64,000 nt of DNA from Adlercreutzia sp. ZJ141 (GCF_011038965.1 NZ_JAAKEB010000009.1:45655-109654); one strand, 5' to 3'; shown: positions 15,232 to 23,836, counted from the first letter of the stretch. The notes: generated by a model not told the origin, from the sequence alone. Program-made: numbers and translations.

Positions 15232-17646
15232 ATGGCAGAAGCACTGTATAGAAAATACCGTCCGCAAGTGTTCGGTGACGTGGTAGGTCAAGAGCATATC
15301 GAAACCACGCTCAAGAACGCCATCGAGCAGAACAAGGTGAGCCATGCCTACCTCTTCTGCGGGCCGCGTGGTACGGGCAAAACCACTATGGCGCGCTTGC
15401 TGGCAAAGGCACTTCTGTGCTCGAAAGGGCAAGATGGCCCCACGCCTGATCCCGACGGCACGTGTGATGACTGCCAAATGATTGCCGCAGGTGAGCATCC
15501 GGACGTGTATGAGCTCGATGCCGCAAGCCGCACGGGTGTAGAAAATGTGCGTGAGGAAATTATCGGGCGCGTTCAATTTGCGCCAACGCGCGGGCGCTGC
15601 AAGGTATACATCATCGACGAGGTTCACATGCTGTCGTCGGCTGCGTTTAATGCGTTGCTGAAAACCTTGGAGGAACCGCCCGATCACGTGGTGTTTATTC
15701 TAGCTACCACCGATCCGCAGAAAGTGCCGGAAACCATTCATTCGCGTTGCCAGCGCTTCGACTTCCATCGCGTCGGAACCGATGGCATGGTGGCACGCTT
15801 GGGGGCAGTGTGTACGGCCGAGGGCGTGGAATTCGAAGGTGAAGCACTCGAACTAATTGCACATCGCGCTGAAGGTGGTATGCGCAACGCGCTGACGGCA
15901 CTCGAGCAGCTGATCGCGTACGGCGGCGGAAAGGTGACGCTTGATGTTGCCGAGCGCATGCTGGGGGGAATCAGTTCGAGTGACTTGGCGAATATCATGC
16001 GCGCGATTGGCGAACATGATGCGGCAGCATGCTTTCGTTGGGTTGCCGCTTACGTGGAAACCGGGGCCGATTTGGCTCAGTTTGCTCGCGACATGGCAGC
16101 GCACGTGCGCGATCTCTACGTGATGTCGCTCGCTGGCGCCGATGTTGCCCTTGAAGTGGGGGCAACCGAGCGCGCACAGCTTGTTTCTGAGCTGCCGTTA
16201 TTTGGCTCCGATCGTCTGTCCCGTTTGCTGTGCGTGTTAGGTGATGTGCTCGCCGAGTTGAAGACCTCAACGAATCCGCGGCTGTCATTCGAGATCGCGC
16301 TCACGCGCATGGTTCGGCCTGACTCCGACCTCACGCTCGCCTCGCTTGCCGAGCGAATCGAAGCACTCGAGCTTTCTGGTTCTGTCCGTTCGCTCGCGCG
16401 GCCGGAACTTCCCGATTCCGTCCGTTCTGACGAATGGCCGGAACGTGCCGACGCTGCGGCCGCGCAACGCACGCCATCTTGCGGCTCTTTTGGTTCCGTC
16501 CGTTCTGACGAATGGCCGGAACGTGCCGACGCTGCGGCCGCGCAACGCACGCCATCTTACGCCTGCGAGCCCTCGTCTTTTGGTTCCGTCCGTTCTGACG
16601 AACGGCCGGAACGTGTCGACGCTGCGGCCGCCCAGCGCACGCCATCTTGCGCCTGCGAGCCCTCGTCGCGGCCCGAAGGCCGCTTCCTCGGGCTCTCACC
16701 GCAATCTGGCGCACCCTGCGCACCCTCGCTGACCGATGTGGACCAGGGATATGTCGCTCAACCTGCTGGTGCTGCTCAACCTGTGGGTGCAACTCGGGCG
16801 GTGCCGTCTGAGTTGGCGGAAAGCTATCGAAATCCTGCGGCCTTACAGCGCATGTGGCAGGCGGCGCTGACGGCGCTCAAGCGTAACAAAGCAGCGTACG
16901 GCGTGCTGTTCCTCAACACGAAAGCCGTATTCAATCAGGAAAACGCAACGTTGAATATCGAGTTTCCTGCCGAAAACACCTTCGCGTTCAAAGCGTCCCA
17001 AAAGCCCGAAGTGCAAGCAGCCGTTGCTGCCGCGCTGCAGCAGGCGACAGGTGTCGCGCTGCCGTTTTCCTACACGCAGCGCGGATCGGGTCAAGGGTTG
17101 GGTAAAGACACCTTTGCACCCGCAGCGCCCGTGGCGTCAACAACGTCTTCTCGTTCGACAGCACCTGCAGCTTTCACATCGCACACCAGCATCGAAGCTC
17201 CCGAGCCTGAGGTCGTCCCGCTCGATGCGTACGACTCGGCACCGTATGAAGAACCTGTTCCTACTGGCGATGCAGGTGTTGATCCGCTGCGTTCTCGAGA
17301 GCTCGAAGAGCCGCTCTCGCCAGCAGCATCTGCGCCGACACGTTCCGTATCGGCAATACCTGCACCAGCGCCTGTGCCTTCCGCACCTGCACCAGCACCG
17401 GCACCTTCCGCACCTGCACCAGCACCGGCACCTTCCGCACCGGCATCTCCCGCACTCGCAGTACCTGCACCAGCACCGGCACCTTCCGCCTTACAGTCGC
17501 CCGCCAAGGTTGACCTGCCCGCCGAGCCGCCGGTTGATGCTCGCTCGTCGGCGTCCATTGACGCGAGCGGCCCGACCATCCTCGAGCAAAAAGATGCCCT
17601 TATGTCCGTGTTTGGTGATGGAGTTGTTTTCGACACGGTGGATTAA
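15232..17646 (+). CDS. dnaX: DNA polymerase III subunit gamma/tau
   Basis: 804 residues. The clamp-loader AAA+ module is at about 1-370: Walker A GPRGTGKTT near 44-52, a zinc-site cluster (C64, C79, C82 region), Walker B IIDEVHM, the sensor stretch ILATTDPQKVP and sensor 2 in EGGMRNALT. After residue 380 a long low-complexity linker begins. It holds three near-identical blocks SVRSDEWPERADAAAAQRTP at about 395, 421 and 451, then a tau-like domain (about 525-620, RMWQAALTALKRNK) and a Pro-Ala tail (SAPAPAPAPSAPAPAP). The subunit organises the replicative polymerase and loads the beta clamp. No poly-A slippery site for a gamma frameshift is apparent. The linker blocks belong to the structured repeat described separately. 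Confidence 0.94.
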   Translation: MAEALYRKYRPQVFGDVVGQEHIETTLKNAIEQNKVSHAYLFCGPRGTGKTTMARLLAKALLCSKGQDGPTPDPDGTCDDCQMIAAGEHPDVYELDAASRTGVENVREEIIGRVQFAPTRGRCKVYIIDEVHMLSSAAFNALLKTLEEPPDHVVFILATTDPQKVPETIHSRCQRFDFHRVGTDGMVARLGAVCTAEGVEFEGEALELIAHRAEGGMRNALTALEQLIAYGGGKVTLDVAERMLGGISSSDLANIMRAIGEHDAAACFRWVAAYVETGADLAQFARDMAAHVRDLYVMSLAGADVALEVGATERAQLVSELPLFGSDRLSRLLCVLGDVLAELKTSTNPRLSFEIALTRMVRPDSDLTLASLAERIEALELSGSVRSLARPELPDSVRSDEWPERADAAAAQRTPSCGSFGSVRSDEWPERADAAAAQRTPSYACEPSSFGSVRSDERPERVDAAAAQRTPSCACEPSSRPEGRFLGLSPQSGAPCAPSLTDVDQGYVAQPAGAAQPVGATRAVPSELAESYRNPAALQRMWQAALTALKRNKAAYGVLFLNTKAVFNQENATLNIEFPAENTFAFKASQKPEVQAAVAAALQQATGVALPFSYTQRGSGQGLGKDTFAPAAPVASTTSSRSTAPAAFTSHTSIEAPEPEVVPLDAYDSAPYEEPVPTGDAGVDPLRSRELEEPLSPAASAPTRSVSAIPAPAPVPSAPAPAPAPSAPAPAPAPSAPASPALAVPAPAPAPSALQSPAKVDLPAEPPVDARSSASIDASGPTILEQKDALMSVFGDGVVFDTVD
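16416..16669 (+). repeat. Tandem 78/90-bp repeats inside dnaX
   Basis: Three copies start at the TTCCGTCCGTTCTGACGA motif (16416, 16494, 16584), spaced 78 and 90 bp, so the reading frame is kept (26 and 30 codons). A degenerate fourth copy begins near 16384 (GGTTCTGTCCGTTC). The first two full copies are nearly identical at base level, pointing to recent duplication. Confidence 0.85.
16582..16743 (+). repeat. Structured dispersed repeat, copy A (within dnaX)
   Basis: This 162-bp stretch aligns along its length with 39383-39545. Shared blocks include GTCGACGCTGCGGCCG and CCCTCGCTGAC. Two hairpins are conserved as structures: 16584-16595 with 16600-16611 (12 pairs, one mismatch, loop TGAC) and 16668-16673 with 16678-16683 (loop CGAA). 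It is read in frame as part of the dnaX linker. Confidence 0.75.
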
Positions 17647-17775
17647 CTGCGCATCGGCGGTAAAATAGCACGACTGACAAAACCCGCCCGCATAAGGCGT
17701 GGGCGTTGCTTTCCTCGTATTGCGGTTTAAGCGGGGAAGCGCACGATAAGCGAACACAAGCGCAAGGAGGACCAT

Positions 17776-18123
17776 ATGGCACGACGTGGAGGATTCCCAG
17801 GTGGCGGTGGTATGGGTAACATGAACGCCATCATGAAGCAAGCGCAGAAGATGCAGGCCGAAATGGCCAAGGCGCAAGAAGAAATCAAGGACATGACGTT
17901 TGAGGCAACAGCGGGCGGCGGCATGGTGAAGGCGGTTGCGCTGGGTAACGCCACCATTGAAAGCATCACTATTGACCCCGATGCGGTTGATCCCGAGGAC
18001 GTCGAAATGCTGCAAGATATGGTAACCGCTGCGGTGAACGAGGCGCTTCGTGGCGTGTCTGAGCTAGGCGCGCAGCGCATGAATGCCGCTACGGGTGGCA
18101 TGAACATTCCGGGCCTCATGTAG
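17776..18123 (+). CDS. YbaB/EbfC family nucleoid-associated protein
   Basis: 115 residues, the usual size, with a strong AAGGAGG site. The Gly/Met-rich start ([20 protein letters not shown]) leads into a long helix ([13 protein letters not shown]) and the beta core ([22 protein letters not shown]). These small dimers bind DNA and almost always sit between dnaX and recR, as here. The exact role in repair or nucleoid organisation is not settled in the family. Confidence 0.93.
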   Translation: MARRGGFPGGGGMGNMNAIMKQAQKMQAEMAKAQEEIKDMTFEATAGGGMVKAVALGNATIESITIDPDAVDPEDVEMLQDMVTAAVNEALRGVSELGAQRMNAATGGMNIPGLM

Positions 18124-18136
18124 GTTTGCGCATCGA

Positions 18137-18733
18137 ATGAACGCGGCACCGGCAATACAGAAGCTGCTCGATGAGCTGGAACGTCTTCCGGGCATTGGCC
18201 CGAAGTCGGCCCAGCGCATCGCTTATTGGATCCTTAACACCGATGCAGCAACAGCGCTGCGACTGGCGGAAGCTATTGTCGAAGTGAAGGAAACCGTACA
18301 TTTCTGCAGCCGGTGCTTTAACTACGCGCAGGACGATGTGTGTGAAATCTGCGCATCGGATCGGCGCGACGCAAGCATTATCTGCGTGGTTAGTGAGCCG
18401 CGCGACATCCCACCTATTGAGCGCACCATGGTATTCAAGGGTGTGTATCACGTGCTTGGTGGAGCGTTGTCACCTATGGAAAACATCGGTCCCGACGATC
18501 TGCACATCGCCGAGCTGTTGCGTCGGCTTGTCACTGAAGACGTACAAGAAGTGGTGCTTGCCACCAACCCGAACGTCGAGGGCGAAACCACGGCGGCGTA
18601 TCTGGCCCGCATCATTAAGCCGTTGGGCGTTACGGTAACGCGTTTGGCAAGCGGCTTGCCCGTTGGTGGCGATTTGGAGTTCGCCGATGAAGTGACGCTG
18701 GGCCGCGCAATCGAAAGCCGCCTCCCCTTATAG
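18137..18733 (+). CDS. recR: Recombination protein RecR
   Basis: 198 residues. Order: helix-hairpin-helix ([20 protein letters not shown], 14-33), four-cysteine zinc finger C57, C60, C69, C72 ([16 protein letters not shown]), then a Toprim domain ([29 protein letters not shown]) and the C-terminal clamp segment with [16 protein letters not shown]. RecR with RecF/RecO loads RecA at gaps. It starts 13 bases after ybaB and ends at a strong terminator, closing the dnaX-ybaB-recR unit. Confidence 0.96.
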   Translation: MNAAPAIQKLLDELERLPGIGPKSAQRIAYWILNTDAATALRLAEAIVEVKETVHFCSRCFNYAQDDVCEICASDRRDASIICVVSEPRDIPPIERTMVFKGVYHVLGGALSPMENIGPDDLHIAELLRRLVTEDVQEVVLATNPNVEGETTAAYLARIIKPLGVTVTRLASGLPVGGDLEFADEVTLGRAIESRLPL

Positions 18734-18776
18734 CGCGTGTATTCAAGCATCCAAATTGGACTTACGGGCAAAGAAG

Positions 18777-18818
18777 AAGGGTTCCGCCCCCTCCAAAAAC
18801 GGAACCCTTTTCTTACCG
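18777..18818. terminator. recR terminator (possibly bidirectional)
   Basis: Perfect 10-bp stem AAGGGTTCCG/CGGAACCCTT (18777-18786 with 18800-18809), followed by TTTCTTACC on the plus strand. Confidence 0.8.
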
Positions 18819-18931
18819 AAGCTCAACGCCTCCGTAAGCCGAAACTATACCACGCTCTTCACAAAATCACAACATTTTGCGCGATAAAAGTATCGCCACC
18901 TGCGATAACGCGCTTGTGGGACTGCGTTTAA

Positions 18932-19081
18932 TGTTGCGCTGAGTATGAGAATTTAGGATTAGAAAAGCTTTCCGGCAGTAGAGCGGGGCAGTACAGCATC
19001 AGAGTGAATCGACAATGGCGACTCTGCTTCGTTTGGTCGGGACGAGAAGCAAGGGAGGTCGAGTTCTGTGATTACCACTGA
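18932..19081 (+). pseudogene. higB: 5'-truncated higB toxin remnant
   Basis: An open frame without a start codon, beginning after a TAA at 18929, encodes about 49 residues matching the C-terminal half of HigB/RelE-type toxins: LEKLSGSRAGQYSIRVNRQW, then RLCFVWSG and a VEFCDYH end. HigB proteins are about 92 residues, with a conserved N-terminal half (RHKGL type) that is absent in all three frames upstream. The stop overlaps the start of higA by 14 bases, the normal higBA arrangement. The loss looks like a deletion of the first half. An alternative, a short functional toxin using a rare start, seems unlikely. Confidence 0.75.
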
Positions 19082-19349
19082 ATATATCTCAACACCAGGC
19101 GAAATTCTGAAAGAAGAGTTTCTGGAGCCGCTCGGTATCAGCCAGTATCGGCTTGCCAAGGCGATAGGTAAGCCCGATTCTGCGGTGTCCGAAATCGTCA
19201 ATGGACGACGTTCCGTGTCTGTTGAAATGGCATGGCTGCTATCGCGCGCTCTTGGGACAACGCCTGATTTCTGGCTCAACCTGGAGGCGACGTATCAATT
19301 GAAAACGCTCGACACATCAAGGCTGCCAAACGTCGTCGCGCTCGCATAG
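19068..19349 (+). CDS. higA: HigA-type antitoxin (XRE family)
   Basis: 93 residues, GTG start with AAGGGAGGT (19052-19060). The HigA pattern is clear: PGEILKEEFLEPLGISQYRL at the N-terminus, a helix-turn-helix (QYRLAKAIGKPDSAVSEIVNGRRS, about 24-47) and the closing LGTTPDFWLNLEATYQL. HigA binds HigB and represses the operon. Here the toxin gene in front is only a fragment, so this antitoxin is orphaned. It may still act as a DNA-binding protein or counteract toxins encoded elsewhere. Confidence 0.88.
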   Translation: MITTEYISTPGEILKEEFLEPLGISQYRLAKAIGKPDSAVSEIVNGRRSVSVEMAWLLSRALGTTPDFWLNLEATYQLKTLDTSRLPNVVALA

Positions 19350-19739
19350 CGTGTCGAAGGGCACGCTGGTTGCTCATGGTGACAGAGGGGCACACAGCAT
19401 CGAATCCTATCGCCCTTAACACCGAACTTGCTCGCTTGCAGCATCCTATGATTGGTGGGTCTTGTCAATCTTGCTCCGTTGTCGGTAAATGCGTGTTCTG
19501 GTGTCAAATCCTAAAGACGTCGTGTGCTGTCTGTCGCTGGTTGACTCGTGGGGTAGTGATGTCGATTGTCGCCTATGCTGTTGCTTATGCCAACCGAATT
19601 CGATTCGTAAGCGCGTGCAAGCTGTGCTATACTACGATCGCTTTAGTGCTTTAGAGCAGTAGCGTAATTGTGTAAGAGAGCAGATGGCGGACGGAGAGTT
19701 CATTGCGGCATCTGCACCGTAGAAAGGGAAGGCAACTTC
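19350..19739. other. Intergenic region ahead of the amino-acid transporter
   Basis: About 390 bases without a credible gene. The first 250 bases hold only low-quality frames without ribosome sites. A promoter and leader element lie at the downstream end (19621-19665), described separately. Confidence 0.5.
19621..19665 (+). promoter_or_regulatory. Promoter and 24-nt leader element, copy 1
   Basis: GCTGTGCTATACT (19621-19633, -10 TATACT at 19628-19633) is followed by the 24-nt element TTTAGTGC-N7-CAGTAGCGT (19642-19665). The same two blocks recur at 20711-20759 before the permease. The element can form a small TGCT/AGCA hairpin. Confidence 0.6.
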
Positions 19740-20540
19740 ATGAAGAAGAAGATTCTGGCATGTGCGGCGGCTGTTGCCGCGCTCGCGCTTTCCGCCGTCA
19801 TGCTGACTGGCTGCGGCGGTAGCAATGCGACAGGCGATGAGTTCGTAGTCGGCTTCGACTCTGGTTATCCGCCGTATGGCTACGTGGGCGACGATGGCGA
19901 ATACACGGGCTTTGACCTGGAACTTGCTCAGGAAGTGTGCAACCGCAACGGATGGACGTTCAAGGCCGAGCCGATCGACTGGGACGCGAAGGACGCCATG
20001 CTCGAGCAGGGAAGCATCACCTGCATCTGGAACGGCTTTACCTATGAAGGTCGCGAAGATGGCTACGCATGGTCCGACAAGTACATGAAGAACGGCCAGG
20101 TTGTTGTTGTGAAGTCTGATTCCGACATCAAGACACTCGATGACCTTGCTGACAAAGCCGTTTTGACTCAGGTTGAATCCGCTGGTCTTGAAATCCTCGA
20201 GTCCGACTACGCCGATCTGAACGCATCGTTTGCTGGCGGTGCCGTGCAAACGGTTGACACGTTCAACACGGCGTTCATGCAGCTTGAATCTGGCCAGGTT
20301 GACGCTGTAGTGTGCGACCTGTCTATTGCCGCATTCCAGATGTCTGCTAAGCCCGATGCGTATGTAACCCTTGATGAGCTGTCGTCTGAGCACTACGCGG
20401 TAGGCTTTGCGAAGGGCAATGAGGACATGGCTGCCACCGTCACCGAAACGCTGAAGGCCATGGACGAAGATGGCTTTGTGAAAGAGCTGTGCGATAAGTA
20501 CGCCGACCAGGGCATTTCGTACGAGAACTGGTGCCTGTAG
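19740..20540 (+). CDS. Amino-acid ABC transporter substrate-binding lipoprotein
   Basis: 266 residues from the ATG after AAAGGGAAGG. A lipoprotein signal peptide ends at the lipobox LTGC (Cys25). The rest is a type-3 periplasmic binding fold (SBP_bac_3): DSGYPPYGYVGDDGEYTGFD at about 41-60, FDLELAQEVC, then the hinge segment KAVLTQVESAGLEIL. It captures a polar amino acid (glutamine, arginine or cystine types are all possible) for the permease and ATPase downstream. A terminator follows it, so the binding protein may be made in excess over the membrane parts. Confidence 0.92.
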   Translation: MKKKILACAAAVAALALSAVMLTGCGGSNATGDEFVVGFDSGYPPYGYVGDDGEYTGFDLELAQEVCNRNGWTFKAEPIDWDAKDAMLEQGSITCIWNGFTYEGREDGYAWSDKYMKNGQVVVVKSDSDIKTLDDLADKAVLTQVESAGLEILESDYADLNASFAGGAVQTVDTFNTAFMQLESGQVDAVVCDLSIAAFQMSAKPDAYVTLDELSSEHYAVGFAKGNEDMAATVTETLKAMDEDGFVKELCDKYADQGISYENWCL

Positions 20541-20631
20541 GGAAAACCTGTAGGCAAATAGAAGCGCGCCCAGCTTACTGTTAGGGGGCAGACGCGCTTT
20601 GCCGAACAGAGCAGATACATGAGTGAAAAGG

Positions 20632-20664
20632 CGGCTGTCTGCGACATGTGGGCAGCCGTTTTCG
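20632..20664 (+). terminator. Terminator between binding protein and permease genes
   Basis: Stem CGGCTGTC/GGCAGCCG (20632-20639 with 20651-20658, one G-T pair), then TTTTCGT. It separates the binding-protein transcript from the second promoter. Confidence 0.7.
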
Positions 20665-20710
20665 TGTGATGATGCGTTCGTGGGAGCGTGTATGTCCGCT
20701 GATGCGCCGG

Positions 20711-20759
20711 GCTGTGCTATACTTTTGCCCGTTTCTTTAGTGCAATAAAGCAGTAGCGT
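20711..20759 (+). promoter_or_regulatory. Promoter and 24-nt leader element, copy 2
   Basis: GCTGTGCTATACT at 20711-20723 (identical 13 bases to copy 1) and the element TTTAGTGC-N7-CAGTAGCGT at 20736-20759. The gap between -10 and element is 12 bases here against 8 in copy 1, and only the seven central bases differ. Confidence 0.6.
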
Positions 20760-20788
20760 GCTCGAGCGATGCGAATGAGGAGATGCTT

Positions 20789-21442
20789 GTGGAACTGGCA
20801 ACGATGATGAACCTGTTGCTGTCGGGTTTGGTGTTCACCGCCCAGATTTTTCTGGTGACCCTGGTGGGTGCCTTGCCGCTTGGTGTGGTGGTGGCGCTGT
20901 GTCGCATGAGTCGGCTCAAGCCGGTTGCGTGGATCGCGCGCATCTACATATCTATTATGCGCGGTACGCCGCTCATGTTGCAGCTGATGTTCTGGATGTT
21001 TGGCCCCTACTACATTTTCGGACTCAGCATGGGAACCAGCTGGAAATTTGTCGCCTGTAGTATCGGCTTCATCTTAAACTACGCAGCATACTTCGGTGAA
21101 ATCTACCGAAGCGGCATCCAGTCGATCCCGCGCGGGCAGTACGAAGCGGCCAGTGTGCTTGGTTATACAAAGGCCCAAACGTTCATGATCATCGTGTTGC
21201 CGCAGGTAATCAAGCGTATTCTGCCTGCCATGGGAAACGAGATTATCACGTTGGTGAAGGATACATCGCTGGCGTTTGTGCTGGGTATCATGGAAATGTT
21301 TAGCCAGGCGAAGGCGCTCGCTGCGTCGCAAGTAAGCATGGTGCCCTATATTATTGCTGCCGCGATTTACTGGGTGTTCAACTTCGTGGTAGAGATGGCG
21401 CTCACGCACATCGAGAAGAGGCTCAGCTACTATCACGATTAA
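20789..21442 (+). CDS. Amino-acid ABC transporter permease
   Basis: 217 residues from GTG 20789, six bases after GAGGAG (20777-20782); an ATG at 20783 touches the site directly and is less likely. It is a HisM-type inner-membrane permease with five membrane segments. The EAA loop, which docks the ATPase, reads QYEAASVLGYTKAQTFMIIV with LPQVIKRILPAMGNE after it, and SIMRGTPLMLQLMFW is typical of glutamine/polar amino acid permeases. It pairs with the ATPase gene 163 bases downstream. Confidence 0.92.
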   Translation: MELATMMNLLLSGLVFTAQIFLVTLVGALPLGVVVALCRMSRLKPVAWIARIYISIMRGTPLMLQLMFWMFGPYYIFGLSMGTSWKFVACSIGFILNYAAYFGEIYRSGIQSIPRGQYEAASVLGYTKAQTFMIIVLPQVIKRILPAMGNEIITLVKDTSLAFVLGIMEMFSQAKALAASQVSMVPYIIAAAIYWVFNFVVEMALTHIEKRLSYYHD

Positions 21443-21605
21443 GGCCGCTTGGTATCCGTTGCCCGGCGTGTTGTGTTGTGTGGCATAGGGTGAGGTTATC
21501 GCGCCCCCCAAGCCACTCTCGGCAACCGAGTTGGGCGTTGGATATGAGCGAACTTGCACCACCTGATAACGCAACGATGACGAACCTGCAGAAAAGGAGT
21601 TCGCT

Positions 21606-22379
21606 GTGAGTGAAAAACCGCTGTTGTCGCTTAAGCATGCGCAGAAGAGCTTCGGGGATACTCCCGTGCTGAAGGATATAACGCTTGAAGTTGCAGAAGG
21701 CGAAGTAGTCGCCATCATTGGGGCGTCGGGCGGCGGCAAGTCGACGTTGCTTCGTTGTGCTACGCTGCTTGAAACGCTCGACGGTGGATCGCTCGCATAC
21801 GGCGACTTGGTGGTTGCTGAAGACAACGGGGCGGCGCATGCGGTGTACGCCGGTAAGGAAACGCAGCGTCAGGCGAAATCGCGTTTCGGGCTCGTGTTCC
21901 AGAACTTCAATCTATTCCCGCATTTCACCGTGTTGCAAAACATTACCGATGCGCAGGTACGCGTGCAGAAACGCTCGAAGAAGGAAGCGGAGGCGCGTGC
22001 GCGCGAGCTGCTCGCGAAGATGAACCTGTCGGGTAAGGAAAACATGGTGCCGTGTGAGCTGTCTGGTGGTCAGCAGCAGCGCGTGGCCATCGCCCGAGCG
22101 CTGGCAACCGACCCCGACATTCTGTTCTTTGACGAGCCTACGAGCGCGCTTGATCCCGAGCTTACGCAAGGGGTGCTAAAGGTTATTCGCAACTTGGCCG
22201 ATGAACACATGACCATGGTGGTAGTCACGCACGAGATGAGCTTTGCGCGCGACGTGGCCGACCGCATCATCTTTATGGATGGTGGCGTTATCGTTGAGGA
22301 AGGCCCTGCAACCGAGGTCATCAACAATCCTAAACACGAGCGAACCCGCGCCTTCCTAAAGAACTACGGCGAAGAATAG
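21606..22379 (+). CDS. Amino-acid ABC transporter ATP-binding protein
   Basis: 257 residues, GTG start after AAAAGGAG. Walker [10 protein letters not shown] (near 39-47), signature LSGGQQQR, Walker [15 protein letters not shown] and the H-loop in [15 protein letters not shown] are all intact. The closing FIDGG-like element reads [20 protein letters not shown]. It is the HisP/GlnQ type and powers uptake with the permease and binding protein upstream. An insertion near residues 70-90 ([19 protein letters not shown]) is a little longer than in GlnQ. Confidence 0.93.
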   Translation: MSEKPLLSLKHAQKSFGDTPVLKDITLEVAEGEVVAIIGASGGGKSTLLRCATLLETLDGGSLAYGDLVVAEDNGAAHAVYAGKETQRQAKSRFGLVFQNFNLFPHFTVLQNITDAQVRVQKRSKKEAEARARELLAKMNLSGKENMVPCELSGGQQQRVAIARALATDPDILFFDEPTSALDPELTQGVLKVIRNLADEHMTMVVVTHEMSFARDVADRIIFMDGGVIVEEGPATEVINNPKHERTRAFLKNYGEE

Positions 22380-22387
22380 GCACTTCA

Positions 22388-22408
22388 GGCACGCACTCTG
22401 TGCGTGCC
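22388..22408. other. 9-bp perfect hairpin after the ABC ATPase gene
   Basis: GGCACGCAC/GTGCGTGCC (22388-22396 with 22400-22408, loop TCT). No T-run follows on either strand, so terminator function is uncertain. It lies between two convergent genes. Confidence 0.4.
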
Positions 22409-22525
22409 GAGGGTTGAAGTATGCACGTATAAGCAGAACCATTCTGGGGGTGTGGACATTTGCAACCAGTCCTGAGCCGCACCATTCAGGAGAACTGGAG
22501 CAGGAGTGCGCTGCAAAACGTCGTA

Positions 22526-23836
22526 TCAGCGAGCTATGTCGATAGGTTGGAAGCGTTTCCCCGATAGGGTTACGTTGTGCTGAGTAGCAGAGCAGAGAGC
22601 TGTTATGCGTGGTATGAGCCGCGATGCGAGTTCGTCGATACATGCTTCGTCTTCGAAATCATTCACAGCATGTTCAATGTTGTCCTTGATAGTTTCCGCT
22701 AACTGTTCGGTTCTTTGAACAAGGGTGTTTGCGTCAAGCTGGTGGAGTGTGGCGAATCGTTCCAAAGAAGACTTTCTTAACCAACCAATGCGGTTTTCTC
22801 CGCCGATAGACATAGCTGTACGATATGTGCGATTCGGCTCCATATAAGGGGCCATGCTTGCTACGTCATAGAGAGGAGCCAAGGTGAAGTGACTGCCATC
22901 AGGATGCAAAACGGAGTAATTCTTTGCGTGGGCATCGGTTGAGGCAGTGAGGTAGTTAAAAAGCAAAGCATCAATAAATCTCTCAAGACTTTTGTCACCA
23001 GCTGTTTTGAGCAAAGAAACAACGTCGGCTGATGTAGGTCCTCCGTCCATGGCGTATTTCTTAGAGGAAACCGTGCCTGTTGCTTGACAGAGATCTTCTT
23101 GATGGATGCGCACTACTTCGCCGCTTTTGGGCAACGTGAAGCGGTCGTAGCGTTTGACAGCTATAGCTTCTTGCTCGCCGAAGTGTACGATTCTTGTTTC
23201 GGCGACGGGTAGCCCGCAGTATTTTGCTAGGCGCATTGTCACGCACTCGTCTACAGCTTGGCTTTTCAGGCGCGTGATGCCAGGCTTAACGATGACATTG
23301 GATGCAGCGGAACCAAGGCATTCGAACCAGTTTCCGTTAAACTCACGCAAAGCAAGCTTGGTTTGCATTCCTCCCAGTGACCAATGCTCGCTTTCGGCAG
23401 TCCAAGACCAAGCGCGGTTTGCTTCTTCTGCCTCGGCGATGCGATGCAGGCGTTCTTCTATCTGGTTGGGAGTGAGCTGTGAGTAGCTTGACTCCTGAAA
23501 CGTTCTCGCTTGAGCTTCAGGTGATATCACCTGAACTGCACCCGGGAGATCGAGACCAAAATGAGCGAGAAGAAAAAACACCGCTGTGTCTACGCCTGCT
23601 TTCGAAGCCATGCCGCGTCTGATCCGCTCGTCATCGGGCAGAAGGTTTTCGAACCACGCAAAAACTCCCTTGCCTTCGTGCTTTCGCTGGGATGAAGGGA
23701 AGCAAATGGACAAGTCGGGACCTGCGTAATCGGGGCGGTACGTGAACGAAAACAGTCCTTCATTGTTCATGAACAGCTCGCCGGCGGGGTTTCCTGCAAT
23801 ACGCACTTCGAGAGCGCGGAATTTTTCCCCGTTCAT
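22526..23836 (-). CDS. hipA: HipA-type serine/threonine kinase toxin
   Basis: 436 residues, full length for the family. The N-terminal subdomain (about 1-110) has the HipA pattern ending PDDERIRRGMA. The kinase domain shows the Gly-rich loop SLGGMQTKLAL (153-163), IVKP (182-185), EAIAVKRYDR (223-232), the catalytic STDAHAKN with D301 and N306, and the metal-binding YDVAS with D324. HipA in E. coli phosphorylates glutamyl-tRNA synthetase and causes persistence; the target here is unknown. Its ATG overlaps the hipB stop by four bases (ATGA). No lesion is seen, so it should be active. Confidence 0.93.
   Translation of the reverse strand: MNGEKFRALEVRIAGNPAGELFMNNEGLFSFTYRPDYAGPDLSICFPSSQRKHEGKGVFAWFENLLPDDERIRRGMASKAGVDTAVFFLLAHFGLDLPGAVQVISPEAQARTFQESSYSQLTPNQIEERLHRIAEAEEANRAWSWTAESEHWSLGGMQTKLALREFNGNWFECLGSAASNVIVKPGITRLKSQAVDECVTMRLAKYCGLPVAETRIVHFGEQEAIAVKRYDRFTLPKSGEVVRIHQEDLCQATGTVSSKKYAMDGGPTSADVVSLLKTAGDKSLERFIDALLFNYLTASTDAHAKNYSVLHPDGSHFTLAPLYDVASMAPYMEPNRTYRTAMSIGGENRIGWLRKSSLERFATLHQLDANTLVQRTEQLAETIKDNIEHAVNDFEDEACIDELASRLIPRITALCSATQHNVTLSGKRFQPIDIAR

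Noticed and set aside
15232..17646. Programmed frameshift in dnaX producing a gamma subunit
   Set aside because: No A-run slippery heptamer with a stimulating stem was seen after the AAA+ domain; the frame is open throughout.
19370..19654. 94-codon frame upstream of the binding-protein gene
   Set aside because: It overlaps the promoter and leader element, has poor codon character and no ribosome site.
20736..20759. ArgR box in the transporter leader (TGCAATAAAGCA)
   Set aside because: It lacks the TGAAT/ATTCA halves, and the other copy of the element changes exactly these central bases.
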